A stretch of 40,421 nucleotides of DNA from Clostridiales bacterium UBA1248 (GCA_002308615.1 DBWC01000097.1:1-40421); one strand, 5' to 3'; shown: positions 7,210 through 16,039, counted from the first letter of the stretch. Made by a program: numbers and translations. Notes: generated by a model from the letters alone, not told the origin.

Positions 7210-8682
7210 CTACGATTGCAGGCTCTTGTCAAACGCCTTGACTATCGTCTCTATCTTCTTCTTTGCGGATTTTGAATACTTTTGCAGCTCCGCTGAAATA
7301 TCTTTGGAGCCTTTTTTGAGAAGGTCTCTTACGTATGAGCCCACACCGTCGTGCATATTGACGTACGCCATATCGAACGCGCGGTTCCTTACTATGTAAT
7401 CTATCATATCCATGGATTCCGCGTCGCGCGTGACCTTACGTTTAAGATACGTTTCATATAGGACCGGCGTCACCACGCGGTACGCCTCAGCCGCCAGCGC
7501 TTCCGTAACTATGGAAACGAACTCACGGTTTGACGCGGGCACGGTGGATGGAACGCAGATCATACTTGACGCGCCGTTTACAAACGATCTGTAATCGCTC
7601 TGCGCCTCGTTGAACTTCGGAACGGGCAGTATGCCGAACTCGTCGTCCATGTCGCGCAAAGTGCCGGACGCCGCAAGCGTAGAGTCGTAAAACAGCGCGC
7701 GGCCTTCCATAAACGTCTCGATGACGCGCATATAATCCTTCATTTCGGTTTCAAAATACGCGTTGTTGCCGATTATGATATCATATATTTTGCCGTATAT
7801 CTGCGTGTCGCGCTCGAGCTGCGGATCGTAGAACGGAACGTCCTCGCCGTCCTTTGATACGAGCATGCCGCCTGCCGCGTAATATAAGCTGTACGGCACG
7901 TCGAGATACCAGGAGGTAAGGCAGTAAACGTCGCTTTTGCTGCTGTTTGTTACGGCGCCGTCGCCGTCCTTGTCAGCCGTCACGCCCTTTGTCAGCTCAT
8001 ACAGCTTGTCAAGCGTCCATTTGCCGTTTTTAACAAGCTCGTAGGGATATTCAAGATCGAGCTTGTCGAACATCGTTTTGTTGAAATACAGACACGACGT
8101 CAGAGAAAAGCTCCTCGGACTCAGGTCGCCGTTTACCATCATCAGGTTGTTCCTGATGGAAAAGCCGTTGTTTATGTCCTTGTCCCACCAGGGCTTTGAA
8201 AGATCCACGTACGGCAGCTTTTCAAACGGCAGCACGAGGTTGGACTGCGCGAGCGCCGCGCCGCTCACCATGTGGACGAAGCAGAGATCGTATTCGTCCG
8301 AACCGGACTTGACGCTGTTGCTTATCGCGTTGTTGACGGCGGTATATTCGTCCCTCGATATCTGAAGCTCTACCCCGAACCTCTCGCAGACCGTCAGATT
8401 TCTCTGTAAAACGGCGTCGTGAACGGGCTCGCCTATCTCGTGATCCTCCGTGTATATATCGCCCTCGCTGTCCGCCTGGAGTATAACGCGGAACGGCTTG
8501 TTGTTAAATTTGATCTCGGGCAGATCGTCTTTGATCTCCGTTACCTCAGGCTCGGCTGTAACGGTGGTTTCCTTCTCGTCGGCTGACGTGCCGGCGGGCT
8601 CCGGTTTTTCGGCGCAGCCTGTCGTAAGCACGACCGCCGCGATCATAAGCGCCGCCAAAAGGACGCACAGAAATTTTTTCAT
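7210..8682 (-). CDS. Extracellular solute-binding lipoprotein (ABC sugar-type)
   Basis: This is a 490-residue predicted lipoprotein with the sequence character of family 1 extracellular solute-binding proteins, the external receptors of ABC sugar importers. The signal peptide ends in the lipobox LTTGC (Cys about 23), followed by an acidic, threonine-rich linker and a periplasmic-binding-protein-like body (YDLCFVHMVSG, KPWWDKDINNG, LYFNKTMFDKL, EFGILPVPKFNE). These patterns are typical of the large Clostridia solute-binding group. GGAAGG precedes the ATG by a good distance and a strong promoter lies upstream. No permease or ATPase gene is adjacent, so the partner transporter must be elsewhere or the protein works as a sensor. 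The substrate cannot be read. Confidence 0.85.
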   Translation of the reverse strand: MKKFLCVLLAALMIAAVVLTTGCAEKPEPAGTSADEKETTVTAEPEVTEIKDDLPEIKFNNKPFRVILQADSEGDIYTEDHEIGEPVHDAVLQRNLTVCERFGVELQISRDEYTAVNNAISNSVKSGSDEYDLCFVHMVSGAALAQSNLVLPFEKLPYVDLSKPWWDKDINNGFSIRNNLMMVNGDLSPRSFSLTSCLYFNKTMFDKLDLEYPYELVKNGKWTLDKLYELTKGVTADKDGDGAVTNSSKSDVYCLTSWYLDVPYSLYYAAGGMLVSKDGEDVPFYDPQLERDTQIYGKIYDIIIGNNAYFETEMKDYMRVIETFMEGRALFYDSTLAASGTLRDMDDEFGILPVPKFNEAQSDYRSFVNGASSMICVPSTVPASNREFVSIVTEALAAEAYRVVTPVLYETYLKRKVTRDAESMDMIDYIVRNRAFDMAYVNMHDGVGSYVRDLLKKGSKDISAELQKYSKSAKKKIETIVKAFDKSLQS

Positions 8683-8715
8683 ACGTTTCCTTCCGTTTCT
8701 TTTATCGCTGTTTTT

Positions 8716-8744
8716 ATAATACCATGGATTTTTGCATATTGCAA
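8716..8744 (-). promoter_or_regulatory. Probable SigA promoter of the solute-binding lipoprotein
   Basis: On the minus strand TTGCAA (8744-8739) and TATTAT (8721-8716) are 17 bases apart, 33 bases upstream of the start codon. The gene therefore has its own promoter and is not only read through from the HAD gene. Confidence 0.6.
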
Positions 8745-8778
8745 TCGTTTTATCAAAAAAAGATTTTGCGGCGCGGAT

Positions 8779-9588
8779 TTATTTTGACTCTTTGTCAAGC
8801 AGATCGACAAGGTACGCGATGGTGCCGTCTTTGCAGTGGCAGGTCACTATGTCCGCTATTGCGATTATTTTTGCCATGCCGGAGGAGGGAACTACGGCGA
8901 AATCCGCCTTTTTAAGCATATCCTCGTCGTTTTCAAAGTCTCCGCAGCAGTACGTCGTGCGTCCTTTCAGCAGCTTTTTCATGTGACGCACCTGGTTTCC
9001 CTTCGTCGCCTCGGGGTGCAGCAGCTCAAGCAGCGTCGGACAGGAGAAGGTGACGGCAAATCTGCCGGGCGCTTTTTCGGCAATATATTTCTGCACCTTC
9101 AAAAGCAGGTCGTTTTTGCCTATAAGCACTATTTTGTTCCAGTTGTCGGTCGGCATCTGATCAAAGCCGACGGTCATAACGTTTGATATATACTGTTTGA
9201 GATCGTTATACGCCGCCGGATTCAGCTCCGGCGTAAGGTACCCTTTTTTCCGGTTTATACGTATGCCTATCTCGGGAAAAACGCTTGTGATCTCCTGCAG
9301 AAACGGCAGGGCAAACGACGCGTCGACGCATATCTCGTTTATACGCGTATCCGTTTTCGCGTCGTACAGATAACTGCCGTTGCACATAACGGCGTAAGTG
9401 TTAGTCAGCTCGAAAAAGTCCGGGACCACGCTTTTTACGGAAAATTCCACACGTCCGGTGGCAAACGTGAAAAGACCGCCCTCCGATTTGAAATATTCTA
9501 TCGCCTCGTTGTTTCTTCTCACGCCTTCTTCGGAGCCGGTATACGTTCCGTCAATGTCGGAAATTATCACTTTGTCTTTGAACTTCAT
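8779..9588 (-). CDS. Cof-type HAD-superfamily phosphatase
   Basis: This is a 269-residue HAD phosphatase of the Cof/IIB class, which dephosphorylates small sugar phosphates or cofactors in the cytosol. Motif I is DIDGTYTG with the nucleophile and acid/base aspartates at residues 11 and 13. Motif II is the FATGR stretch near residue 40, and motif IV is DFENDEDML near 217, a variant of the usual GDxxNDxxML. A C2-type cap domain fills the middle. AGGA precedes the ATG at 9588. The gene starts 19 bases after dapA and is probably co-transcribed with it, but this does not by itself indicate a role in lysine synthesis. The substrate is unknown. Confidence 0.9.
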   Translation of the reverse strand: MKFKDKVIISDIDGTYTGSEEGVRRNNEAIEYFKSEGGLFTFATGRVEFSVKSVVPDFFELTNTYAVMCNGSYLYDAKTDTRINEICVDASFALPFLQEITSVFPEIGIRINRKKGYLTPELNPAAYNDLKQYISNVMTVGFDQMPTDNWNKIVLIGKNDLLLKVQKYIAEKAPGRFAVTFSCPTLLELLHPEATKGNQVRHMKKLLKGRTTYCCGDFENDEDMLKKADFAVVPSSGMAKIIAIADIVTCHCKDGTIAYLVDLLDKESK

Positions 9589-9607
9589 TTTTTGTTCCTG
9601 ATCTGTG

Positions 9608-10507
9608 TTATTTTATGTATATCCCCGCGTCTGACGCGGAATAAAGCAATTTTGATCTTTTCTGTTCTGACAGCTCGCACAAAGGCGCTCTCACCGACGG
9701 GGAGATCAGCCCGCACGACGCCATAAGGGCCTTTATCGGCACGGGGTTGACATCGCAGGACAGAGCTTCAAGAAAAGGGTACAGAGCGAAAAACGCGTCC
9801 TTTGCGCCCGATACGTCGCCTGTAAAAAATCTGTCCGTTATCACGCAGGTTTTGTCCGGCTCGACGTTTGAGCAGACGGAGATACCGCCCTTTGCGCCAA
9901 GCGTCAGAAGGTGATAAAGCAGCGTGTCGGAGCCGCAGAAGAAATCAAGCTCCGGCGCCTCGCGTATCTTCTTTGTCACGGACTGAACGTCGCCGCTCGC
10001 CTCCTTGCAGGCGACGATGTTGTCGTGCGACGACAGCACGGAAAGCGTCTCCGCGGATACGTCCACGCCGGTGCGCGACGGCACGTTGTAAACGATAACG
10101 GGTATGGGCGAGTTGTCCGCCACGGTTATGAAATGGCGAAGTATGCCGCGCTGCGACGGCTTGTTGTAGTACGGCGCGACGACGAGCGCGAATTCCGCTC
10201 CGAGCGACGCCGCGCGTTTGACCTTGTCGCACGCCGTTTTCGTGTCGTTTGAGCCGCAGCCGACGGTCAGAGCCTTTTTGCCCGATAAGGCTTTGACGCA
10301 TTCCTTTATTATTACGTCCTTTTCCTTCTGCGTCACGGTCGGCGCTTCACCCGTGGTGCCAAGCGCCACGACGCCGGATACGCCCGAATTTAACTGTATA
10401 TCAAGCAGATCGCAAAACGACGGTATATCTATGCCGCCACCCGAAAACGGCGTCACAATGGCGGTATGTATGCCGGCGGGCAGTCTGCCTTTTTTGCTGT
10501 TTGTCAT
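9608..10507 (-). CDS. dapA: 4-hydroxy-tetrahydrodipicolinate synthase DapA
   Basis: DapA condenses pyruvate with aspartate semialdehyde, the first committed step of the diaminopimelate/lysine pathway, in the cytosol. The product has 299 residues, the normal size. GTTGE lies at residues 50-54, the catalytic tyrosine is Y140 in VIVYNVPSRTG, and the Schiff-base lysine is K168 in NIVACKEASGD. These match dihydrodipicolinate synthases better than sialic acid lyases. GGAG lies upstream of the ATG at 10507. A 207-base A+T-rich region separates it from divergent queA, and I see no lysine riboswitch or T-box there. It probably forms an operon with the HAD phosphatase. Confidence 0.93.
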   Translation of the reverse strand: MTNSKKGRLPAGIHTAIVTPFSGGGIDIPSFCDLLDIQLNSGVSGVVALGTTGEAPTVTQKEKDVIIKECVKALSGKKALTVGCGSNDTKTACDKVKRAASLGAEFALVVAPYYNKPSQRGILRHFITVADNSPIPVIVYNVPSRTGVDVSAETLSVLSSHDNIVACKEASGDVQSVTKKIREAPELDFFCGSDTLLYHLLTLGAKGGISVCSNVEPDKTCVITDRFFTGDVSGAKDAFFALYPFLEALSCDVNPVPIKALMASCGLISPSVRAPLCELSEQKRSKLLYSASDAGIYIK

Positions 10508-10714
10508 CGTGTAAACTCCGTAAATTATATAAATGTTATAATTAAGGTAATGAAATTTATAAAATAACAGAGTATAATATAATTCAACCTCTACGTTTAT
10601 AATATGACGGAATTTTTCATCTGATATTCAAAGCCCTCTGCCCGAAAATCGATTTTATCACAAAAAAGCCGGATTGTCAAGGTAATATACATCCGTATCA
10701 AAAGGAATTTCAAA

Positions 10715-11770
10715 ATGCAGTCTTTACACGATTATTTTTACGAGCTGCCGGAAGAGCTTATAGCGCAGACGCCTACCGAGAAACGCGACGAATGCAGGAT
10801 GCTCGTGCTCGACAGAAAGACCGGGAGCATAAGCCACAAACATTTTTACGACGTTATCGATTATATAAACCCCGGCGACTGCCTCGTTATAAACGACAGC
10901 CGCGTTATCCCCGCGCGCATATACGGAGTAAAGCAGCGAGAGACGGCGGACGTAAACGAGCCGAGCCGTATTGAATGTCTGCTTTTGCGCCAGCGCGAGC
11001 TTGATCTGTGGGAGTGTATCGTAAGACCGGGCAAGCGCGTGAAAAAAGGCGCGAGGATTGATTTTTCCGGCGTTATGACGGGAGAGGTGGTCGACGTTAC
11101 CGAAGACGGCAACCGCATGATAGCGTTCGATTACGACAGATCGGGCGGGGAAACGGTCTATTCGGTCCTGGAAAAAATAGGCAAAATGCCGCTTCCGCCG
11201 TATATTACGAAAGAGCTTGACGACAACGACAAATACCAGACCGTTTACGCAAAGGAAAACGGCTCCGCCGCCGCGCCTACCGCCGGGCTTCATTTTACGG
11301 ACGAGCTGCTTGAAAAAATCAGCGGTAAAGGCGTTGATATAGTCCGCGTTATGCTTCACGTCGGTCTCGGGACGTTTCGGCCCGTTAAGACGGAGAACAT
11401 AGAAGAGCATAAAATGCACTCGGAGTTTTTCACCGTTACCGAGGACGCGGCAAGGCGCATAAACGAGTGCAGAAAAAGGGGCGGCAGGATAATCTCCGTA
11501 GGCACAACGTCGGCGCGCACGCTTGAAAGCGCCGCGGACGAAAACGGCGTGATACACGCGCAGAGCAGAGACACGGACATTTTCATCTATCCGCCGTATA
11601 AATTCAAAGCCGTAGACGCGCTTATAACGAATTTCCATCTGCCTGAAAGCACGCTTTTGATGCTGATCTCCGCGTTTTCCGACCGCGAAACGATAATGAA
11701 GGCTTATAAAGAAGCCGTTGAACAAAAATACCGTTTCTTCTCCTTCGGCGACGCGATGATGATTTTGTAA
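10715..11770 (+). CDS. queA: S-adenosylmethionine:tRNA ribosyltransferase-isomerase QueA
   Basis: QueA transfers and isomerises the ribosyl part of SAM onto 7-aminomethyl-7-deazaguanine in tRNA, making epoxyqueuosine at wobble position 34. The 351-residue product shows the family hallmarks: the start DYFYELPEELIAQTP, CRMLVLDR, SAAAPTAGLHFT near residue 190, and FHLPESTLLMLISAF near the C-terminus. AGGAA precedes the ATG by a suitable distance. No tgt or other queuosine gene is next to it. Downstream, a toxin-antitoxin pair with its own promoter separates it from miaA, another tRNA-modifying enzyme acting near the anticodon. Confidence 0.97.
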   Translation: MQSLHDYFYELPEELIAQTPTEKRDECRMLVLDRKTGSISHKHFYDVIDYINPGDCLVINDSRVIPARIYGVKQRETADVNEPSRIECLLLRQRELDLWECIVRPGKRVKKGARIDFSGVMTGEVVDVTEDGNRMIAFDYDRSGGETVYSVLEKIGKMPLPPYITKELDDNDKYQTVYAKENGSAAAPTAGLHFTDELLEKISGKGVDIVRVMLHVGLGTFRPVKTENIEEHKMHSEFFTVTEDAARRINECRKRGGRIISVGTTSARTLESAADENGVIHAQSRDTDIFIYPPYKFKAVDALITNFHLPESTLLMLISAFSDRETIMKAYKEAVEQKYRFFSFGDAMMIL

Positions 11771-11801
11771 CTATAATATAAGCATTTTTTACGCATAACT
11801 G

Positions 11802-11830
11802 TTGACAAATTGACGGATATATAGTATAAT
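11802..11830 (+). promoter_or_regulatory. Consensus SigA promoter of the DinJ/YafQ module
   Basis: TTGACA (11802-11807) and TATAAT (11825-11830) match consensus perfectly with a 17-base spacer. An imperfect palindrome (ATATAGTATAATATAT, 14 of 16 positions symmetric) covers the -10 box and could be the operator for antitoxin autorepression, though A+T richness makes this weak. A strong AGGGAGG follows at 11845-11851. Confidence 0.8.
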
Positions 11831-11859
11831 ATATAAAGATTCATAGGGAGGTTTTTATC

Positions 11860-12126
11860 ATGGCTAAAACTACCGCAAATATAAGCATTGATGAAGAAAC
11901 AAAAAGAAAAGCGCAGGAGCTCTTTGCAGATTTCGGAATGGATCTTTCTACTGCCATAAACATTTTTCTTAGACAGGCTATCCGTGAAAATGCAATACCT
12001 TTTATGATAAGCCGCGATATTCCTAACGAAGAAACGCTGGCGGCTATGGATAACGCCGAAAAAGGCGAAGACGTTTACGGCCCCTTTGACAGCGTGGAAG
12101 ATTTAATGGAGTCGCTGAATGCTTAA
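11860..12126 (+). CDS. dinJ: RelB/DinJ-family antitoxin
   Basis: This is an 88-residue antitoxin of the RelB/DinJ family. The N-terminal half (about 1-50, MAKTTANISIDEETKRKAQ then MDLSTAINIFLRQAI) is a ribbon-helix-helix DNA-binding and dimerisation domain. The acidic C-terminal tail (EEDVYGPFDSVEDLMESLNA-like) would wrap and neutralise the toxin. Its 3' end overlaps the toxin gene by eight bases, the usual arrangement for coupled synthesis. The ribosome binding site AGGGAGG is near perfect with eight-base spacing, consistent with the antitoxin being made in excess. In known systems the complex represses its own promoter. Confidence 0.93.
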   Translation: MAKTTANISIDEETKRKAQELFADFGMDLSTAINIFLRQAIRENAIPFMISRDIPNEETLAAMDNAEKGEDVYGPFDSVEDLMESLNA

Positions 12127-12397
12127 GATAGAGTATACCGGTAAATTCAAAAAGGATTATAAACTCGCAATAAAAAGAGGGTGCGACCCACAGGATTTGA
12201 CAACGGTTATTTCTCTTCTTGCCGCTATGAAGCCGTTACCGGAAAAATACAGGGATCATCCTCTTGAAAACTCTCGAAATTACAAAGGCATGAGGGAATG
12301 TCATATAAAGCCGGACTGGTTGCTGATTTATAAAATTTATTCAGACAGATTGGTCTTGGAGCTGATCCGTACCGGCACGCACAGCGATTTATTTTGA
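12119..12397 (+). CDS. yafQ: YafQ-family mRNA interferase toxin
   Basis: This is a 92-residue RelE-fold toxin that in known YafQ proteins cleaves mRNA in the ribosomal A site. The residues used by Escherichia coli YafQ appear in corresponding places: H47, H62 and D66 (CHIKPDWLLIYKI), H88 and F92 (GTHSDLF, the very C-terminus). All catalytic positions seem intact, so the toxin is probably active. It overlaps the antitoxin by eight bases, with no ribosome binding site needed beyond coupling. Its stop lies 18 bases before miaA, so the pair may also be read into miaA. Confidence 0.93.
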   Translation: MLKIEYTGKFKKDYKLAIKRGCDPQDLTTVISLLAAMKPLPEKYRDHPLENSRNYKGMRECHIKPDWLLIYKIYSDRLVLELIRTGTHSDLF

Positions 12398-12415
12398 GGA
12401 ACGGATCATTATTCA

Positions 12416-13324
12416 ATGAATAAAATCATAATAATAGGCGGGCCGACGGCGAGCGGAAAATCATCTCTTGCGCTTAAGCTGGCGGCGGAATTTGACGGAG
12501 AGATCATATCCGCGGACAGTATGCAGATATATAAAAGGCTCGATATCGGCACGGCGAAGCCGACGGCAGAGGAACAAGCACAGATCCGCCATCATCTGGT
12601 CGACACAGTCGAGCCGTGGGAGAATTACTCCGCGGCGGATTTCGTGCGCGACGCTAAAGCCGCGATAAACGGCGTTGTTTGCCGCGGTAAGCTGCCCGTG
12701 ATATGCGGCGGCACGGGCTTATATATCGAAGCGCTGATACATCCGACGGATTATTCGTCGGAGACGGACGCGGACGAAAAGCTGCGCGCATCGCTTATGC
12801 AAAAGGACGCGCATACGCTTTGGCGCGAGCTTGAAGAGATAGATCCGGAAGCCGCGGAAAGCACGCATGAAAACAATAAAAAACGCGTCGTCCGCGCGCT
12901 TGAAATATATTATAAAACGGGAAAAACGAAGACCGAAACGGACAAAGAACAAAGGAAAAACGAACCGGAATACGATATTCTGCTGCTTCTCACCGGTTTC
13001 GGCGACAGGGAAGAATTATACGGACGCATAAACCGCCGCGTCGATATGATGATATCGGACGGGCTCGTAAAAGAAACGGAAGAACTGCTGAAAAAAGGCG
13101 ATCTGCGCCACGGTACCACGGCGTATCAGGCTATCGGCTATAAAGAGCTGTTCCCGTATATCAACGGCGAAAGTCCGCTTGATACGTGCGTCGAAAAATT
13201 AAAACAGGCGACGCGCAATTACGCAAAGCGGCAGTTAACGTGGTTTTCCCGCTACGACGGCGTGAGAGCCGCCTCGTATGAGGAAGCGGAAGCGGCGGTA
13301 AAAGAGTTTTTGAAAAGGAGCTGA
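12416..13324 (+). CDS. miaA: tRNA dimethylallyltransferase MiaA
   Basis: MiaA transfers a dimethylallyl group to A37 of tRNAs that read codons starting with U. The 302-residue product has the P-loop GGPTASGKS at residues 8-16, followed by SADSMQIYKRLDIGTAKP, which recognises the substrate adenine. GGTGLYIEALI, AIGYKEL and the C-terminal TRNYAKRQLTWFSRY stretch are all family signatures. GAGGAACGG lies upstream of the ATG. Its TGA (13322-13324) overlaps a CTG that is the only plausible start of the HlyD-like gene downstream. Confidence 0.97.
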   Translation: MNKIIIIGGPTASGKSSLALKLAAEFDGEIISADSMQIYKRLDIGTAKPTAEEQAQIRHHLVDTVEPWENYSAADFVRDAKAAINGVVCRGKLPVICGGTGLYIEALIHPTDYSSETDADEKLRASLMQKDAHTLWRELEEIDPEAAESTHENNKKRVVRALEIYYKTGKTKTETDKEQRKNEPEYDILLLLTGFGDREELYGRINRRVDMMISDGLVKETEELLKKGDLRHGTTAYQAIGYKELFPYINGESPLDTCVEKLKQATRNYAKRQLTWFSRYDGVRAASYEEAEAAVKEFLKRS

Positions 13325-14616
13325 CGGATACGGATAAGGAAGTATTAAAAAAGGGAATAATCTATATCCTCTCGTCGCTTCTCGCGATATGCGCCATAGT
13401 TTATATAGCGTATCACATAGTGACGTATTTCAGGGAGGGTATGCGCGTTGAGCCCGTGCAGTCCGCGGAGCAGTCACAGTCTTTGACACTTACGGGTATC
13501 ATCTTCCGTGACGAGCAGATCGTATACGGTCAGAACGGAGGCGGCGTTATAAGGCTTTACGCAAACGGCGAAAAAGTGCCAAAGAACGCCGTGGTCGCCC
13601 GCGTTTACGACACGTTCCGTTCCGAGGATTACGTTTTATCCGATCTTGACAGAAGGATATCGATATTGACGGACAGCAACAAGGTGAGCGACAACTCGGT
13701 AAAGAATCTTGACGCAAAGATCAACAGACTTTATTACACGATAAGGCTAAGATCCGAGGAAGGCGATTTTTCGACTGTCGCGGAAAAAACGGACGAGCTT
13801 CTCGTACTGCTCAACCGGCGCGAGATACTTGTCAACGCGCGTCTGAATTTCAATACGGAGATAGCGGAGCTCAAAGCGAAAAGGGAAAGTCTGATATCGT
13901 CAGGCTCCGGCACGGCGGCGGACGTTGCCACGCCGGTCTCGGGTTATTTTTACTCATACGTGGACGGATACGAAAAGCTTTTTACCTCAAAAGCGGCGCA
14001 GACTCTTTCGTATGACGAATTATCAGAGCTTATGAAACAGCCCGCGCAGGAGCTGTCGATAACGGCCGATGGCTGCGCCGTGGGAAAAACGGCGCACGAT
14101 CCGAGGTGGTATCTGTGCGCACAGACGGACAGAGAAACGGCGTACAGGCTTTCCGAGGGGAGCGCTTATAAGATCGGTTTCCCCACGGCATCCGGCAGCG
14201 AAACGGAATTCGTTCTGGATCGCATAGTCACGGAATACGGCGGAGAGGGAGCTATACTCGTTTTCAGCACGGACATTCAGAAGGCGGAGCTCGGCTCGGC
14301 GAGAAAACAGACCGTGTCTCTTGTGCTTGAACAGATAGACGGACTGCGCGTTCCCGTCAGCGCCGTCAGAACGAACGACAACAACGAAGTGGGCGTTTAT
14401 ATACTTAAAAACAACAAGGTGACGTTCAGAAAGATAGAGATAATCACGGAAAAGGACGGCTACTGCATAGTTAAGGAATATGCTCCGGACGAGGAGGGCT
14501 ATGCGGAGATGCTCCACAAGTACGACAACCTCATCATATCCGGCAAGGGCTTGAAAGAACAGGCGGAGGTCGAGGACGGCGAGACGACGGACTACGAAAT
14601 AAGGATTTTCGGATAG
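13321..14616 (+). CDS. HlyD-like membrane-anchored protein, probable CTG start
   Basis: This is a HlyD/RND-adaptor-like protein of unknown role. The conventional start would be GTG at 13420, but the reading frame is open back to 13282. Codons 13357-13420 encode a clear membrane helix (IIYILSSLLAICAIVYIAYH) that a start at 13420 would cut away. There is no ATG, GTG or TTG between 13282 and 13419. The CTG at 13321 overlaps the miaA stop as CTGA, exactly the geometry of an ATGA overlap, and gives a 431-residue protein with helix about 13-34. Beyond it come a coiled-coil region, a lipoyl-like patch (VATPVSGYFYSYVDG) and a C-terminal beta barrel-like part. As I recall, similar proteins precede yggS-sepF in other Clostridia. 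The start is inferred. Confidence 0.75.
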   Translation: MTDTDKEVLKKGIIYILSSLLAICAIVYIAYHIVTYFREGMRVEPVQSAEQSQSLTLTGIIFRDEQIVYGQNGGGVIRLYANGEKVPKNAVVARVYDTFRSEDYVLSDLDRRISILTDSNKVSDNSVKNLDAKINRLYYTIRLRSEEGDFSTVAEKTDELLVLLNRREILVNARLNFNTEIAELKAKRESLISSGSGTAADVATPVSGYFYSYVDGYEKLFTSKAAQTLSYDELSELMKQPAQELSITADGCAVGKTAHDPRWYLCAQTDRETAYRLSEGSAYKIGFPTASGSETEFVLDRIVTEYGGEGAILVFSTDIQKAELGSARKQTVSLVLEQIDGLRVPVSAVRTNDNNEVGVYILKNNKVTFRKIEIITEKDGYCIVKEYAPDEEGYAEMLHKYDNLIISGKGLKEQAEVEDGETTDYEIRIFG

Positions 14617-14650
14617 AAAATACGTAAAATACAGGCAAAAGGAGTTTTAT

Positions 14651-16039
14651 ATGGTCGAAAAAAGAGTTTCCGAGGCGGTGCTTTTAAAAGCGATGAGCAC
14701 CGGCGCGAATTACGCGGAGCTGTACGTGGAGGACAGAGTCTCCGAAAGCATAAGCATGATTGCGGACTGCGTTGACAACGCGAACACCTCGCGCGATATG
14801 GGCGCGGGCGTCCGTATATTCTGCGGTACCAATTCCGTTTACGCGTACGGCAACGGAACGGATGAAAAATCGCTTATGGAGCTTGCGTCAAAGGTCGCCG
14901 CGGCGGCGGGCACGGCAAGATCAGCCGGGATAGACATAGTCTTGAACGAAGTAAAATTCGATCCGGTCTGTCACGCGGATATACCCTCCGGCAGCGTTGA
15001 CAAAAAGACGAAAGTAGAAGCGTTGAAGCAGGCGTATATCGCCGCAAAGGAATACAGCGGCGATATAGTTCAGGTGTCGGGCATGCTCGGCGCCAATACA
15101 AAGCACATATACGTTGCAAACAGCGACGGAGTCATAGGTACGGACGTAAGACCTTATATAAGACTCGCGATAAGCGCGGTCGCATCCGACGGCAGCGAGA
15201 ACCAGAGCGGCTTCGTGGGGCCGGGCAACAGCGCGGGCTTTGAATTTATCGAAGGACTTGATCTTCAGGCAGAGGGACGCGAGGCGGCGAGGATCGCGGC
15301 GACTATGCTGCACGCCGGCAAATGTCCCGCCGGAAAAATGTCCGTCGTCATGGACAACGCATTCGGCGGCGTGGTGTTCCACGAGGCGTGCGGGCACGCG
15401 CTCGAAGCGACGTCCGTGGGTTTAGGCAACTCCGTTTTCTGCGGAAAAATGGGTCAGAAGATAGCGAACGAAAAGGTATCCGCCGTTGACGACGCCACGA
15501 TGATAAGCGAATGGGGTTCGCGCGCGATGAGCGACGAGGGCGAAAAAACCCAGCGCATCCAGCTTATAAAAGACGGCATACTTACCGGATATATGATAGA
15601 CAAATTAGGCTCACGCAGGATGAAAATGCCGTCCACGGGCAGCGGCAGACGCCAAAGCTACGCTTTTGCGCCTACGTCGCGTATGTCAAACACGTTCATC
15701 TGCCCCGGAAACGACACGAGAGAACAGATAATAAGCAGTACGGATAACGGTCTTTACGCCGCTAAAATGGGCGGCGGCTCGGTCAACCCGCTGACCGGAG
15801 AATTCAACTTCTCCGTTATGGAGGGATATATGATACGCGGCGGCAAGATCTGCGAGCCGGTGCGCGGCGCCACGCTCATAGGCAAAGGCTACGAGGTGCT
15901 TTTGAACATAGATATGGTGTCGGACGATCTTGTGCTCGGTCAGGGAATGTGCGGCTCGGTCTCCGGCAGCATACAGACGAACGTCGGTCAGCCCATGATC
16001 AGGATTTCCGAAATTACGGTCGGAGGTGAGATAAAATGA
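14651..16039 (+). CDS. tldD: Metalloprotease TldD
   Basis: TldD is the zinc protease subunit of the TldD/TldE heterodimer, which trims unfolded or ribosomally made peptides in the cytosol. The 462-residue product carries the HExxxH zinc motif as HEACGH at residues 244-249, in the setting FGGVVFHEACGHALEA. The C-terminal region has the family's glycine-rich NVGQPMIRI and GGSVNPLTGEFNF patterns. AAGGAG precedes the ATG by a good distance. The gene ends in an ATGA overlap with tldE. No peptide-antibiotic precursor is visible nearby, so its substrate here is unknown. Confidence 0.95.
   Translation: MVEKRVSEAVLLKAMSTGANYAELYVEDRVSESISMIADCVDNANTSRDMGAGVRIFCGTNSVYAYGNGTDEKSLMELASKVAAAAGTARSAGIDIVLNEVKFDPVCHADIPSGSVDKKTKVEALKQAYIAAKEYSGDIVQVSGMLGANTKHIYVANSDGVIGTDVRPYIRLAISAVASDGSENQSGFVGPGNSAGFEFIEGLDLQAEGREAARIAATMLHAGKCPAGKMSVVMDNAFGGVVFHEACGHALEATSVGLGNSVFCGKMGQKIANEKVSAVDDATMISEWGSRAMSDEGEKTQRIQLIKDGILTGYMIDKLGSRRMKMPSTGSGRRQSYAFAPTSRMSNTFICPGNDTREQIISSTDNGLYAAKMGGGSVNPLTGEFNFSVMEGYMIRGGKICEPVRGATLIGKGYEVLLNIDMVSDDLVLGQGMCGSVSGSIQTNVGQPMIRISEITVGGEIK

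Noticed and set aside
9608..10507. N-acetylneuraminate lyase instead of DapA
   Set aside because: The GTTGE/YNVPSRTG/ACKEASGD combination and the lack of sialic-acid genes favour DapA.
10508..10714. Possible lysine riboswitch or T-box upstream of dapA
   Set aside because: I looked for conserved riboswitch or T-box patterns and found none; the region is A+T-rich with only weak promoter-like boxes.
10724..11725. A 333-codon open frame antisense to queA
   Set aside because: queA is certain by motifs; the antisense frame has no family signature and is arginine/valine-rich, as expected for a shadow of biased codons.
13321..13420. Frameshift joining miaA with the HlyD-like gene
   Set aside because: miaA is complete with its normal C-terminus and the helix frame starts near its stop, so a fusion is not needed.
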